64,000 nucleotides of DNA, taken from positions 85,344,914 to 85,408,913 of the forward strand of contig NC_090728.1 in NCBI RefSeq assembly GCF_036898095.1, written 5' to 3'. A program made the position numbers and the translations under genes. Shown in pieces: positions 10,893-19,944 of this stretch (position 1 is the first letter of the stretch; each line of letters opens with the position of its first letter). Source of the stretch: Palaemon carinicauda (lineage: Eukaryota > Arthropoda > Malacostraca > Decapoda > Palaemonidae). Below the pieces are notes generated by a model. That model ran no database searches, had not been told where the DNA came from, and saw only the letters and a list, made by a program, of their open reading frames with translations.

Positions 10893-12083
10893 TATGTGTT
10901 TTCCACCCTTTCCTTCTCATTCCACTCTTTCCCTTTTCTTATATTTCTACAACCTTTTTTCTCACTGTTGTTAACACTAGCTTATTTGTATGTATCAACT
11001 CAGATGTCTTTCCTTTCCATAATTCTTTACAGCCTCCTTTATTACAATTATAAAAAGCAAAGAGCTCGCGCCTGAACATTGATGGGCACCAACATTTATC
11101 CTAAATTCTTCTGATGCCAATTAATTATATACCTTATCTCAGGTGAAATGGCTTTCCAGATTAAGCAACTAAATATCCCCACTCTATGTGGCATCAACTG
11201 CTACGTGCTTTGCATCTATTCTCATCAAATTGTGCCATGGCATTAACACCTTAGCTACACTTTCCAGATTGTGTCGGTACCACAATGCTTCATTCTACCT
11301 CCTCACAGTAACTTTACTTCTCTCCCTTATTTACCCCTATTGTTTCTGTGCAACATATTTAATGTTAGTGTCTTGGGATTTAAAGTGAACTATCTGGTCA
11401 GGTTTCCTTTTACCTTTATCATAAAAATGGTTTTGCTAAAAAGTTCTCGTTACTTGCACTTTCATACTATATTCTATTTTTTTAGTGAGGCAGATTTGCA
11501 TTGACTCTCAGGGGTGCCCTTTTAGCTCGGAAAAATTTCCTAATAGCTGATTGGTTGGAAGTATTTTTGTCTGAATAACAAAGTTTTCAAATAATTACCA
11601 AATAATGTGAATCGAAACTTATTTACTAACCTAAATTTCTCCCTAAGATATAGGTTTTGTCAATAATTAACTTTAACATAAAGTATCGGGATGTTAATTC
11701 TAAATTTAATAACAACACCCGCAGAAGTTAATGACAGGAGCTTGTTTTCGGATGCACGCTGCCTAATTTCCTAACTTTTCACATACTTCACTACAAAATG
11801 GAATAAATTACACCAAGCATAAGAAAAAAATGTTATTACAAACTTTCTTTGAATACCAGAATCTACTAAAATCATGGAATTAATAAAATGTGATATTGGT
11901 GAAAATTGTAGGGAGGTAAAAGGAACATTCTACTGTCAAACTCCATAGATTGCATGCTAGCAATTGAGCAAATTTGATTGCAATCAGCAGATCACATTTC
12001 AACAAGTAAAAAACTGAGCGCTTGAGAGCATGTGAATGCTCACAGTCCAATATTTGTGAGGCAAGTGACAAATGCACACATGA
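10893..12083. other. AT-rich intronic sequence, no gene seen
   Basis: No exon, repeat boundary or RNA gene recognised. Short ORFs here (for example 11188-11504) have no family features. Confidence 0.5.
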
Positions 12084-12905
12084 TTCTTATTATCACTTGC
12101 TAGCCTGCAATCCTAGTTGAAAAAGCATGGTGGTATAAGCCCAAGGACTCCAAAAGGAAAAATAGCCCAGTGAGAAAAGGAAATAAGGAAAAATTACAAA
12201 AGAAGTTTAAGAGCAATATTAAAATAAATCCTTCATGTATGACTATAAAAACTTGAAAATAACAAGAGGATAAAACTTCAAAATAACGAGGAAGAGAAAT
12301 AAGATAGAAAAGTGTGCCCAAGTGTACCATCAAGCAATAGATCTCTAACCCAAGACAGTGAAAGACCATGGTACAGAGGCTATGGCAATACCCAAGACTA
12401 AAGAACATGGTTTGATTTTGGAGTGTTCTTCTAGAAGATCTGCTTACTGTAGTTAGAGTGTCTCTTCTATCCTTACCATGAGGAAAGAAGCCACTGAACA
12501 ATTACTGTGCAGTAGTTAACCTATTGATAGAAGAATTGTTTGGTAATTTCTGTGTTGTCAAGTGTTGGAGGAAAGAGGAGAATGTGCAAAGAATAGGCCA
12601 GACTATTCTGTGTATGTGTCGGCACAGATGAAATGAGCCATAACCAGAGAGAGGGATCCAATGTACTACTGTCTGTCCAGTCAAAGGACCCAATAACTCT
12701 AGTGATAAAATTTCAACGGGTGAGCAAGTAAATGGTCTTAAGTTCGATAAATGTGTGCCACTAGTAATGTACATGTGCGCGAGCAAGTGAATCCTTAACA
12801 CCAGCAGCACGAGCACCAAGTATGAACGTGTCTCTCAAAGTTCTGTAATCTCTCTCAGTGGAGATATTTGTCCTATAAAGACATAATACAGCTAGAGTGT
12901 GGATC
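12084..12905 (-). mobile_element. LINE 3'-end fragment (3' UTR)
   Basis: The left 120 bp match the 3' UTR of the LINE at 7150-7300 (for example gggaaaaatag-like and cccagtgag strings), with the 3' tail toward 12084. The open frames 12100-12501 and 12502-12819 read through UTR-like sequence and have no domain, so I do not call them genes. The right boundary is approximate. Confidence 0.6.
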
Positions 12906-14980
12906 TCTGGGAGAGTGAATGATATCTTTCTCATGCCTCATGAAGTCGGCAAACTGCAAACTCCTTTTTTTTTTGTATGTGTGTTTGTAAGGTGAGCAAC
13001 TAGGTGAAAATACTACCAAAGACTACATTGCAAAGAATGGACAGGGCAGTGAAGGAGGCTGTAGATGCTTCCTTCCCTTACTCCATGTCAATTCCGAAGG
13101 TGATGGAGCCCCTGAAAGCAAGGATTGGCAATCAACTGCAACTCCAGGGAAGCTGGGCAGAATAGGGGGGGGGGGGTGTCATGGCACAGGCTCCTTCCGA
13201 TGGTGCGGTGGAAGAAGACTCCTTAAGTGAACACTTTTCCTTAAACAGTGCCAGGCATTGCAGCAGCCTTTCCTTTATCAGAATACCTTACAGGTATAAG
13301 GATAGCTACAATTTCCTTAGGGTACCACTCTTGTCTGTATAGTCACCTGAAATTAATATTTCTTTGGGTTCACCATGAGGAGAAGGAATGCCTGCTTCTC
13401 TATGGGAATCAGGGAAAGCAGGTAAAGTGGTTTGCTTTGGGTTTGCCCTAAGGTTGAAATAATATCATCGTCTTCCCCTCGGAGGTGACCGATGAAGGAT
13501 CAAAAGCCAGAGTAAGCAGGGGGAGAACGAAGACGTCCAACAGATTTCTTAGACTTTGAGGAAGACCCAAAAAGTGAAGAATCTTGCTCGGCCTTCTTTC
13601 TCCTCCTGCAGTACTCCTTTGACTACTTACATTCCTCACAGGGGCATGACTGTAAGCAGTCATGATCCCTTGCAAGAAAGACACAGAGAATGGGGATCCA
13701 CGGTCAAATTGCTCATGAAGGTTCCGCACCGCTGGCCGGAAATTCCTAGGCAAGATTACATGACTACTAGTGATTTCTCCATATTATTAACACACAACAA
13801 TCAAAGTTTGAAAGTCTATCTACCTACTAAGGCACTTATCCCCATTTTAGGGGGTAGCAAACATAAAAAGAAAGAACAAAGGGAGACTTTTCTTCTCTTC
13901 GCTCCTTCCAGCCTGATGAGGGATTTTGCCAAGTTTGGTTGGTACTGCTAGGGTGCACAGTTTGAAAGTAGGAAAAGAAAATTAGACAACTAAAGTTAGC
14001 AATATTGAGAATAAGTCTGTATGACTTGGCAACTGAACTCAAAAGTGGCTACTTGCTGAGCTGGTAACTATTGACACCTTGTTATAAATAATAGAACCGA
14101 GTTTCAACTTTGCTGAAATCATATTCCTATTAAAGGATGAGGGCTTGTATCCAGGTAGGAACAAACTCATTTGACCTCATTCATGGAAATATGTAAGAAT
14201 TGCAAGAAGCAAGTAAAAGTGATGAACACCTTGACAGACCTCTGTACAATTCTATTAAAATCCTTTTCATCATATTTGATGACTTGGACTCACAGATGGA
14301 TAGGTGTATGGCATTTAGACTTTAAGGCTCAATGCTAGGGCAGTGGAAGCCATTCAACGCTGAGGTGCAACTAGGGGAAACTGCAAGTGTGCTAGGGTAA
14401 GCATGACACACATACACATGCACAAATAAAGGGAAAAATTATACACTAATCAACCATCTTTGTCAGATGAGGACTAATTATAGATGATGAGAAAACATTA
14501 AAATGTTATATGAGGTCCTTAGGTTTAAATGGTCTCAAGTTACGATGATTTGCTATTACAAACAGGCTCCCATAATGTCCTTGAAAAACCATAGTAAGTC
14601 AATTTTGAGTTAAGGCATTTGGTTCGTTGATACAATGAACTACTTGCCGACACAGCGAGCAACTAATGCTGCAGAGTAGTGCGCTATGCATCACTTTAAC
14701 ATTAATGTAGTTTGCCATCTTTGTTTATGTAATGAATTCGGAATTTCAGTGCCACTATTTTTTGGGATAGTCTTGTGCCTTTTTTTTCTTATTCATCATG
14801 TCTGGAAAGCATATATTACAATCTTTTGTAGAGTACTGTATCTAAATTATAGACCTGCCAAGTAGTGACATAGATTTACTTTCACTTTAAAAAATAATCT
14901 TGTATTACAATATACTATACTATATGTTTTCTAGATATTATGTTTGTAAAGAGTTGATTGAAAACTTTAATATAACTTAC
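12906..14980. other. Intronic sequence, no gene recognised
   Basis: Includes a G-run at 13168-13178 and short ORFs (13448-13753 -, 13556-13951 +) that I could not assign. A degenerate gag-like fragment at 13440-13760 is possible but unsupported by any motif. The stretch 14520-14720 resembles decayed mariner-type sequence only weakly. Confidence 0.4.
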
Positions 14981-15220
14981 CATGCATATATAAAGCGATC
15001 GTCTAATGATGATGATAAAAAGTAATGACCTGCAGTCGTCTTCTCTTTCATTCGAATCTTCAGTAACTGTGTAACTGGAGACAGATGTCCAGTGAAATTA
15101 TTCTTCACTTTAACTTTTCCAGAATCCTGTCGAAGCAATACCTGAATTTTACGATTGCCTACAGCTATCATCTTCTTGCCAAACAAACAAATGGTGTTAC
15201 CTTCACAAACTTGATCTAAT
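14981..15220 (-). CDS. WDR43: WDR43 exon (third visible), WD40 domain
   Basis: A 240-nt coding exon. Acceptor atctttacag precedes 15220 and donor gtaagt follows 14981. The first base completes the Ile codon split with exon 44508-44288. Seventy-nine full codons follow, and the last two bases (TG) form a Trp codon with the first G of exon 4405. Family landmarks are GKKMIAVGNRKI (compare GKMLLSAGRTIK) and NFTGHLSPV (compare HFTGHATPV), then SSLDDRFIYAW, the end of a WD blade. All phases agree, which argues strongly for a genuine gene rather than a processed copy. Confidence 0.9.
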
Positions 15221-16245
15221 CTGTAAAGATAAAGCAAAATATTCTGTTATAAAAGTCTTGCAATGCCTATGTAATAATTTCAAAAGTTACCATTGTTGTC
15301 ACTCTTTCTACCATAACAGCACTTAAAAATAGTACTGAAGAGAACATTTTGAAAAAATGGGTAAACGAGAATGTTCAATACATAATGACTATCTACCTAG
15401 CAGTCTTCAAACAATTACCAGTCAATAATGATCTAGATTGCATCTTTTTATTTAATTTAAACCATACGGCCCATCACTGGAGGCTAGGAGTTTCACTATG
15501 GGTAAATGCTAAAAGAGGTTGGACAAGAAGATCAAAGAAAGGAACTGGGAAGGTAGATATAGTTAAAGGCTAAAAAGTCAGTTCATCTAGGAATCAAGAT
15601 GATGCTGCAAAGACCCCAGCATAAAACCTATAGGTGCAGTGACCACACGTCAAAACAGTGTTACTAATTTGGAATGTAGCTTTACCCAACATATAATACC
15701 AATCGGTAAGAGCTCAGAAAATGCAGCTGTTTTTCTTAACCTGTCTAAAACATTGGAAGTATAGTCAGTCCTTCATCATAGCAGGTTTCGTAACCGTGGT
15801 TTTGATTTTTCGCAGACTAACCTGGCGTTAATTCTGTTAGGACTGTTGCACAGTGCGCCATTCTTGTTCTCCGCTTCTTCTCTTTCCATTTCACCTCTCC
15901 TATTGAACTGTATACTGCATATTGCTGTTGTAATAACATGATACTATCCAGTATACCATTAACAATACAGTAGCATTAATAATTGTAGTACTTCTTTTCA
16001 ATAGAGGAATTCTCTTTTAGCAAAAAACCCTCACAGACCCCATACCTATCTTCATCATTTCGGCCAGGAACGAAGTCTTCTGGCCAAACAAACATACATA
16101 ACTAATAGCTAACACGTGTAAATTATTCAGTGATAAACCCTTTGCACAGCTATTTCAATTTCAAAAGGAATTAAGAAAAAGGATTAAAAGAAGTTCACAA
16201 ATACAGCATTGTTGAGAAATATTTGATATGAGATATAAAATGCAT
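15221..16245. other. Intronic sequence, no gene seen
   Basis: Start of the 29-kb apparent intron between WDR43 exons. The ORF at 15349-15573 has no recognised features. The string tatagtcagtcc near 15758 resembles a mariner-type end without a clear partner. The last ~25 bp (16222-16245) are repeated at 35846-35869 next to DIRS C. Confidence 0.5.
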
Positions 16246-16251
16246 CAAAAA

Positions 16252-16437
16252 TGGAGTTTTTATGATAAAACAAAGTTTTGTGAATACTTACCTGGCAGTT
16301 ATATATACATAGCTAATTATCTCTATTTCGGCAGAATTTTTCTAAAACTAGGCAACCGCCTTGTGGTGGTTGGGTGGTAACACCCGTTAAAGGGTGGTAG
16401 GAGGAATCATTCCCGTTTTCTGTTCTTCAGTTCATCT
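16252..16437. repeat. DIRS A left inverted terminal repeat
   Basis: The segment 16289-16437 is the inverse complement of 22686-22837 with almost no mismatch. The outermost ~37 bp are specific to the left side. Read outward it contains CCAGGTAAGT, a perfect 5' splice-donor consensus. Confidence 0.9.
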
Positions 16438-16473
16438 ATGCCCGACCTGTCTCCTGAGGGGAGGTGGGTGGGC

Positions 16474-16590
16474 CTTCGAATGTATATATAACTGCCAGGT
16501 AAGTATTCACAAAACTTTGTTTTATCATAAAAACTCCATTTTTGCAAATAGAACTTACCTGGCAGTTATATATACATAGCTGATTAACAC
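16474..16590. repeat. DIRS A internal complementary region
   Basis: Positions ~16480-16544 are the inverse of the left outer edge. Positions 16538-16590 match the inverse of the right outer edge (22810-22852). The two meet at ATTTTTG (16538-16544). It lies 3' of the recombinase gene, as expected for DIRS1-type elements, where it is thought to align the ends for circularisation. Confidence 0.88.
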
Positions 16591-16986
16591 ACTTGGAGGA
16601 GGGTGATAGACAGTAACATCGTTGGGGAAACAACCAAAAAAGTTGTAGGATAAATAAACACCTTGATTCCTTACCTGCTAAGGTAGCTGACTTCAAAGGT
16701 TCCTGCCTCTTGAGTCGCTTTCCCTTAGGAGTGTCAGCCAGGATGTGACCTGCAGTGCTGAAAAACACTCAATCGAGTCTGTCAACGGGGTGAGACCAAC
16801 AATCTGACTAGACTTCAGAACTACCTATTGCCCAAAATAAAAAACCGCAACTTTACCAAACCAACCACCTAACATTTGCAAAGTAGATAAAAATAATCTA
16901 ACTAGACTGAGGTGACTGTACACAAGTCGAAGCCCTCAGACAACCAATAAAAAAAAATACACCAACCTATGTACAAGTAAACAAAA

Positions 16987-19902
16987 CTAAGGTTGAGGGG
17001 AGGTAGTAACTCCTTTGCCTAATACAGAAGCCGTAGCTACGTATGGTCCCAAGGTATAACATTTCTCATAATCCACCCTCACCTCTCTGAGGTAATGAGA
17101 GGCGAACACAGAGTTGCTCCTCCAGAATGTCGCATCCATAATTTGACGGAGCGACATGTTCTTGCGGTAAGCAAGCGAGGTCGCAATGGCCCTCACTTCG
17201 TGAGCTTGCATTTTTAAAAGTCCGAAGTGTTCCTCCTCACACAAGAGATGCGCTTCTCTTATCACTTCCCTCAGGAAAAAGGATAAAGCGTTCTTGGAAA
17301 GGGGCTTTTGAGGATCTTTCACAGAACACCACAGGGAGCTAGAAGAGCCTCTCACACTTTTTGTGCGAGACAAGTAGGTCTTGAGGGCTCGTACTGGACA
17401 GAGCAGCCTCTCTTGCTCTTGACCCACTAGGTTGGTCAAGTTAGGAACCTCAAAGGTCCTCGGCCAGGGCTTAGAAGGGTTCTCGTTCTTAGCGAGAAAG
17501 TCTAATCTCAAGGCACAAACTGCCCCATTCAGATTGAAGCCTACCTGTTTTTCAATTGCATGGACTTCACTAACTCTTTTAGCTGTTGCTAAGGCCAAAA
17601 GAAAGAGGGTCTTCTTGGTAACCTCCCTAAGGGGAGCCTGTGAGATGGGCTCAAATCTCTTGGTGCACAGAAATTTAAGAACCACATCAAGGTTCCAAGA
17701 AGGGGGCTTTAACTGGGTCTGCTTGGTCGTCTCAAAAGACTTCAAGAGGTCATGTAAGTCCTTGTCGCGAGACAAGTCCAAGCCTCTATGCCGACAGACG
17801 GAAGAGAGCATACTTTTGTACCCTTTGATAGTGGACACAGCTAGCTTAGCGTCCTGTCTGAGGTACAACAAGAAATCCGCAATCTGGCTCACAGAGGTAG
17901 TGGATGAGGAAATCTTGTGCTTCCTACACCAAGCCCTAAAAGTCTCCCACTTGGACTGGTAGACCCTCTGCGAAGAGACCCTCCTCGCTCTGGCGATAGC
18001 TTTCACAGCTTGCGCTGAAAAGCCTCTCGATCTGACGAGCTTCTCGATAGTCTGAAGGCAGTCAGATTGAGAGCGAGGGGGTTTTGATGATATCTCTCGA
18101 AGTAGGGTTGTCTGAGCAGATTTGGACTTGCAGGGAGGCTTCTTGGAAAGTCCATCAACAAGTCCACCACCTCCGTGAACCATTCCCTCATCGGCCAGAA
18201 CGGAGCTATCAGGATCATCCGTCCCGAATCGAGGAGGGCGAATTTCCTGACTACCAGATTGATGATCTTGAACGGGGGAAAAGCATAAGTGTCCATCCCC
18301 GTCCAATCCATCAAAAAGGCGTCTACTGCTATTGTCTCTCTGTCCGGAACTAGGGAGCAATAGATGGGGATCCTCTTGGATAAATTGGAGGCGAAAAGAT
18401 CGATGAGGGGTCTCCCCCACAGCCTCCAGAGACTCTGACAGACCTGTTGGTTGAGGGTCCATTCTGTGGGAAGGACCTGCCCTTTCCTGCTGAGCATGTC
18501 CGCCCTCACATTCTTCTGTCCCTGAACAAACCTCGTCAGCAGGCTTATCCTGTTCTCCTTCGCCCAAAGAAGGAGCTCTCTTGCTGTCTCGAAGAGAGAC
18601 AGAGAGTGAGTCCCTCCTTGCTTCCTGATGTAAGCAAGAGCTGTGGTGTTGTCTGAGTTGACCTCCACAATCTTCCCAGACACCAAGTCCTTGAAGGCCT
18701 TTAGCCCCAGAAAAATGGCCATCAGCTCCTTGTTGTTGATGTGCCATCCCAGCTGAATTCCTTCCCAATAGCCTGAGACCTCCTTGCTTCCTAGTGTTGC
18801 CCCCCAGCCTGACTTTGATGCGTCTGAAAACAACACTAGGTCTGGGTTCTTCTTGTGTAAGGAGATCCCTTCCCCTAACAAGGTTGGGTCCAGCCACCAC
18901 TTCAGAAGAGTCTTGACTTCTATTGGAATGGGGAAGGAAAAGGAGTCTTCCTGCATCTTTCTGTTCCATGTCTTCGAAAGAAAGTGCTGAAGAGGCCTTA
19001 GGTGGAGTCTCCCCAGAGAGACAAACAGTTCGAGGGAGGATAGAGTCCCCAGCAAACTCATCCACTCCTTCGCTGTGCATCTCTTCTTGTCCAGGAAAGT
19101 TCTGACTTTTACGAGACACTTGGTCTGTCTTTCCTGAGAGGGAGAAGCCCGAAAAAGAACTGAATTCAGAACTATCCCCAAATAGAGAATAGTCTGATTC
19201 GGTCTGATCTGAGACTTCTCCCTGTTGATGACCAGGCCTAGATCCTGAGCCATCATAAAAGTCTTCCGTAAATCCTCCAGACATTTCTCCCTCGATCGTG
19301 AACGAATCAGCCAATCGTCCAGATAGAAGGATATCCTTATCCATTCCTGATGCAGCCAACCTGACACATTCGCCATTACCCTGGTGAAGACTTGAGGAGC
19401 CGTGCTGAGACCGAAGCAAAGAGCTCTGAATTGGAAGCACTTGCCCTCCATTACAAACCTCAGGTACTTCCTCGAAGTCGGATGGATGGGGACATGGAAA
19501 TATGCGTCCTGCAAGTCGAGGGACACCATCCAGTCCCCTGGACGTACTGACGCCAGCACCGACTGAGTCGTCTCCATGGAGAACTTTGTCTTCTCCACAA
19601 ATACGTTGAGAGCGCTGACATCCAGGACGGGTCTCCATCCGCCCGAGTTCTTGGGGACCAGAAACAGGCGATTGTAAAAGCCTGGGGAGACTAGATCCCG
19701 AACCGGTTCTATCGCCCCCTTGTCTAGCATTTGGTTGACAAGGTCTACTAGAGCCTTCTGTTTCCCAGGATCTGAGTACCGGGCTACTAAGGCCAGCGGA
19801 GCATCTGCGAGAGGAGGTTTTTTCAGAAAGGGGATCTTGTATCCTTCCTTGATGACTGAGAGGGACCAGGTGTCCGCCCCTCTCCTCTTCCAGGACTGCC
19901 AA
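16987..19902 (-). CDS. DIRS A tyrosine recombinase, with long overprinted N-terminal extension
   Basis: Open frame of 971 codons. The C-terminal ~360 residues are a DIRS tyrosine recombinase. A core-binding region starts near residue 612 (SDCLQTIEKLVRSRGF), and the catalytic residues are Arg776 (TAKRVSEV), His901 and Arg904 (AHEVRAIA) and Tyr937 (FASHYLREV). This enzyme integrates the circular cDNA by strand exchange (family knowledge). The N-terminal ~610 codons overlap the RT-RNase H gene in another frame and have no recognisable domain; the true start is unknown. The frame is the same as that of the gag ORF ending at 19945. The gene looks intact. Confidence 0.88.
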   Translation of the reverse strand: MAVLEEERGGHLVPLSHQGRIQDPLSEKTSSRRCSAGLSSPVLRSWETEGSSRPCQPNARQGGDRTGSGSSLPRLLQSPVSGPQELGRMETRPGCQRSQRICGEDKVLHGDDSVGAGVSTSRGLDGVPRLAGRIFPCPHPSDFEEVPEVCNGGQVLPIQSSLLRSQHGSSSLHQGNGECVRLAASGMDKDILLSGRLADSFTIEGEMSGGFTEDFYDGSGSRPGHQQGEVSDQTESDYSLFGDSSEFSSFSGFSLSGKTDQVSRKSQNFPGQEEMHSEGVDEFAGDSILPRTVCLSGETPPKASSALSFEDMEQKDAGRLLFLPHSNRSQDSSEVVAGPNLVRGRDLLTQEEPRPSVVFRRIKVRLGGNTRKQGGLRLLGRNSAGMAHQQQGADGHFSGAKGLQGLGVWEDCGGQLRQHHSSCLHQEARRDSLSVSLRDSKRAPSLGEGEQDKPADEVCSGTEECEGGHAQQERAGPSHRMDPQPTGLSESLEAVGETPHRSFRLQFIQEDPHLLLPSSGQRDNSSRRLFDGLDGDGHLCFSPVQDHQSGSQEIRPPRFGTDDPDSSVLADEGMVHGGGGLVDGLSKKPPCKSKSAQTTLLREISSKPPRSQSDCLQTIEKLVRSRGFSAQAVKAIARARRVSSQRVYQSKWETFRAWCRKHKISSSTTSVSQIADFLLYLRQDAKLAVSTIKGYKSMLSSVCRHRGLDLSRDKDLHDLLKSFETTKQTQLKPPSWNLDVVLKFLCTKRFEPISQAPLREVTKKTLFLLALATAKRVSEVHAIEKQVGFNLNGAVCALRLDFLAKNENPSKPWPRTFEVPNLTNLVGQEQERLLCPVRALKTYLSRTKSVRGSSSSLWCSVKDPQKPLSKNALSFFLREVIREAHLLCEEEHFGLLKMQAHEVRAIATSLAYRKNMSLRQIMDATFWRSNSVFASHYLREVRVDYEKCYTLGPYVATASVLGKGVTTSPQP
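18003..19730 (-). CDS. DIRS A reverse transcriptase-RNase H-methyltransferase-like protein
   Basis: 575 codons from the first Met. The frame is open further upstream to about 19900 and encodes WSLSVIKEGYKIPF, so the start given is probably too late. RT motifs are NSGGWRPVLDVSALN, VSLDLQDAYFHVPIHP and the catalytic YLDD at residues 136-139. RNase H motifs are LVLFSDASKSGWGATL, EVNSDNTTALAYIRKQGG and NVRADMLSRKG. A segment with TYAFPPFKI and LIAPFWPMREWF follows, corresponding to the methyltransferase-like region described for DIRS elements. It copies element RNA to DNA. It lies in the +1 frame relative to gag and looks intact. Confidence 0.9.
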   Translation of the reverse strand: MLDKGAIEPVRDLVSPGFYNRLFLVPKNSGGWRPVLDVSALNVFVEKTKFSMETTQSVLASVRPGDWMVSLDLQDAYFHVPIHPTSRKYLRFVMEGKCFQFRALCFGLSTAPQVFTRVMANVSGWLHQEWIRISFYLDDWLIRSRSREKCLEDLRKTFMMAQDLGLVINREKSQIRPNQTILYLGIVLNSVLFRASPSQERQTKCLVKVRTFLDKKRCTAKEWMSLLGTLSSLELFVSLGRLHLRPLQHFLSKTWNRKMQEDSFSFPIPIEVKTLLKWWLDPTLLGEGISLHKKNPDLVLFSDASKSGWGATLGSKEVSGYWEGIQLGWHINNKELMAIFLGLKAFKDLVSGKIVEVNSDNTTALAYIRKQGGTHSLSLFETARELLLWAKENRISLLTRFVQGQKNVRADMLSRKGQVLPTEWTLNQQVCQSLWRLWGRPLIDLFASNLSKRIPIYCSLVPDRETIAVDAFLMDWTGMDTYAFPPFKIINLVVRKFALLDSGRMILIAPFWPMREWFTEVVDLLMDFPRSLPASPNLLRQPYFERYHQNPLALNLTAFRLSRSSSDREAFQRKL

Positions 19903-19944
19903 AAACCTGACAGTCTTGCGCCTACTGTCTGGAGGAGACGAACT

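Larger units (their letters stand above)
4406..14980 (-). other. WDR43: WDR43 intron of about 10.6 kb
   Basis: Minus-strand intron between exons 15220-14981 and 4405-4250, bounded by a gtaagt donor and a pyrimidine-rich ...ttag acceptor. It holds DIRS E, two LINE 3'-end fragments and unassigned AT-rich sequence. Phases on both sides match. Confidence 0.8.

Noticed and set aside
12100..12819. Two hydrophobic minus-strand ORFs of 133 and 105 codons
   Set aside because: They coincide with the LINE 3' UTR shared with 7150-7320 and have no domain.
13448..13951. Possible extra gag fragment of DIRS E
   Set aside because: No conserved gag motif, Cys motif or terminus could be found. Position alone is not enough.
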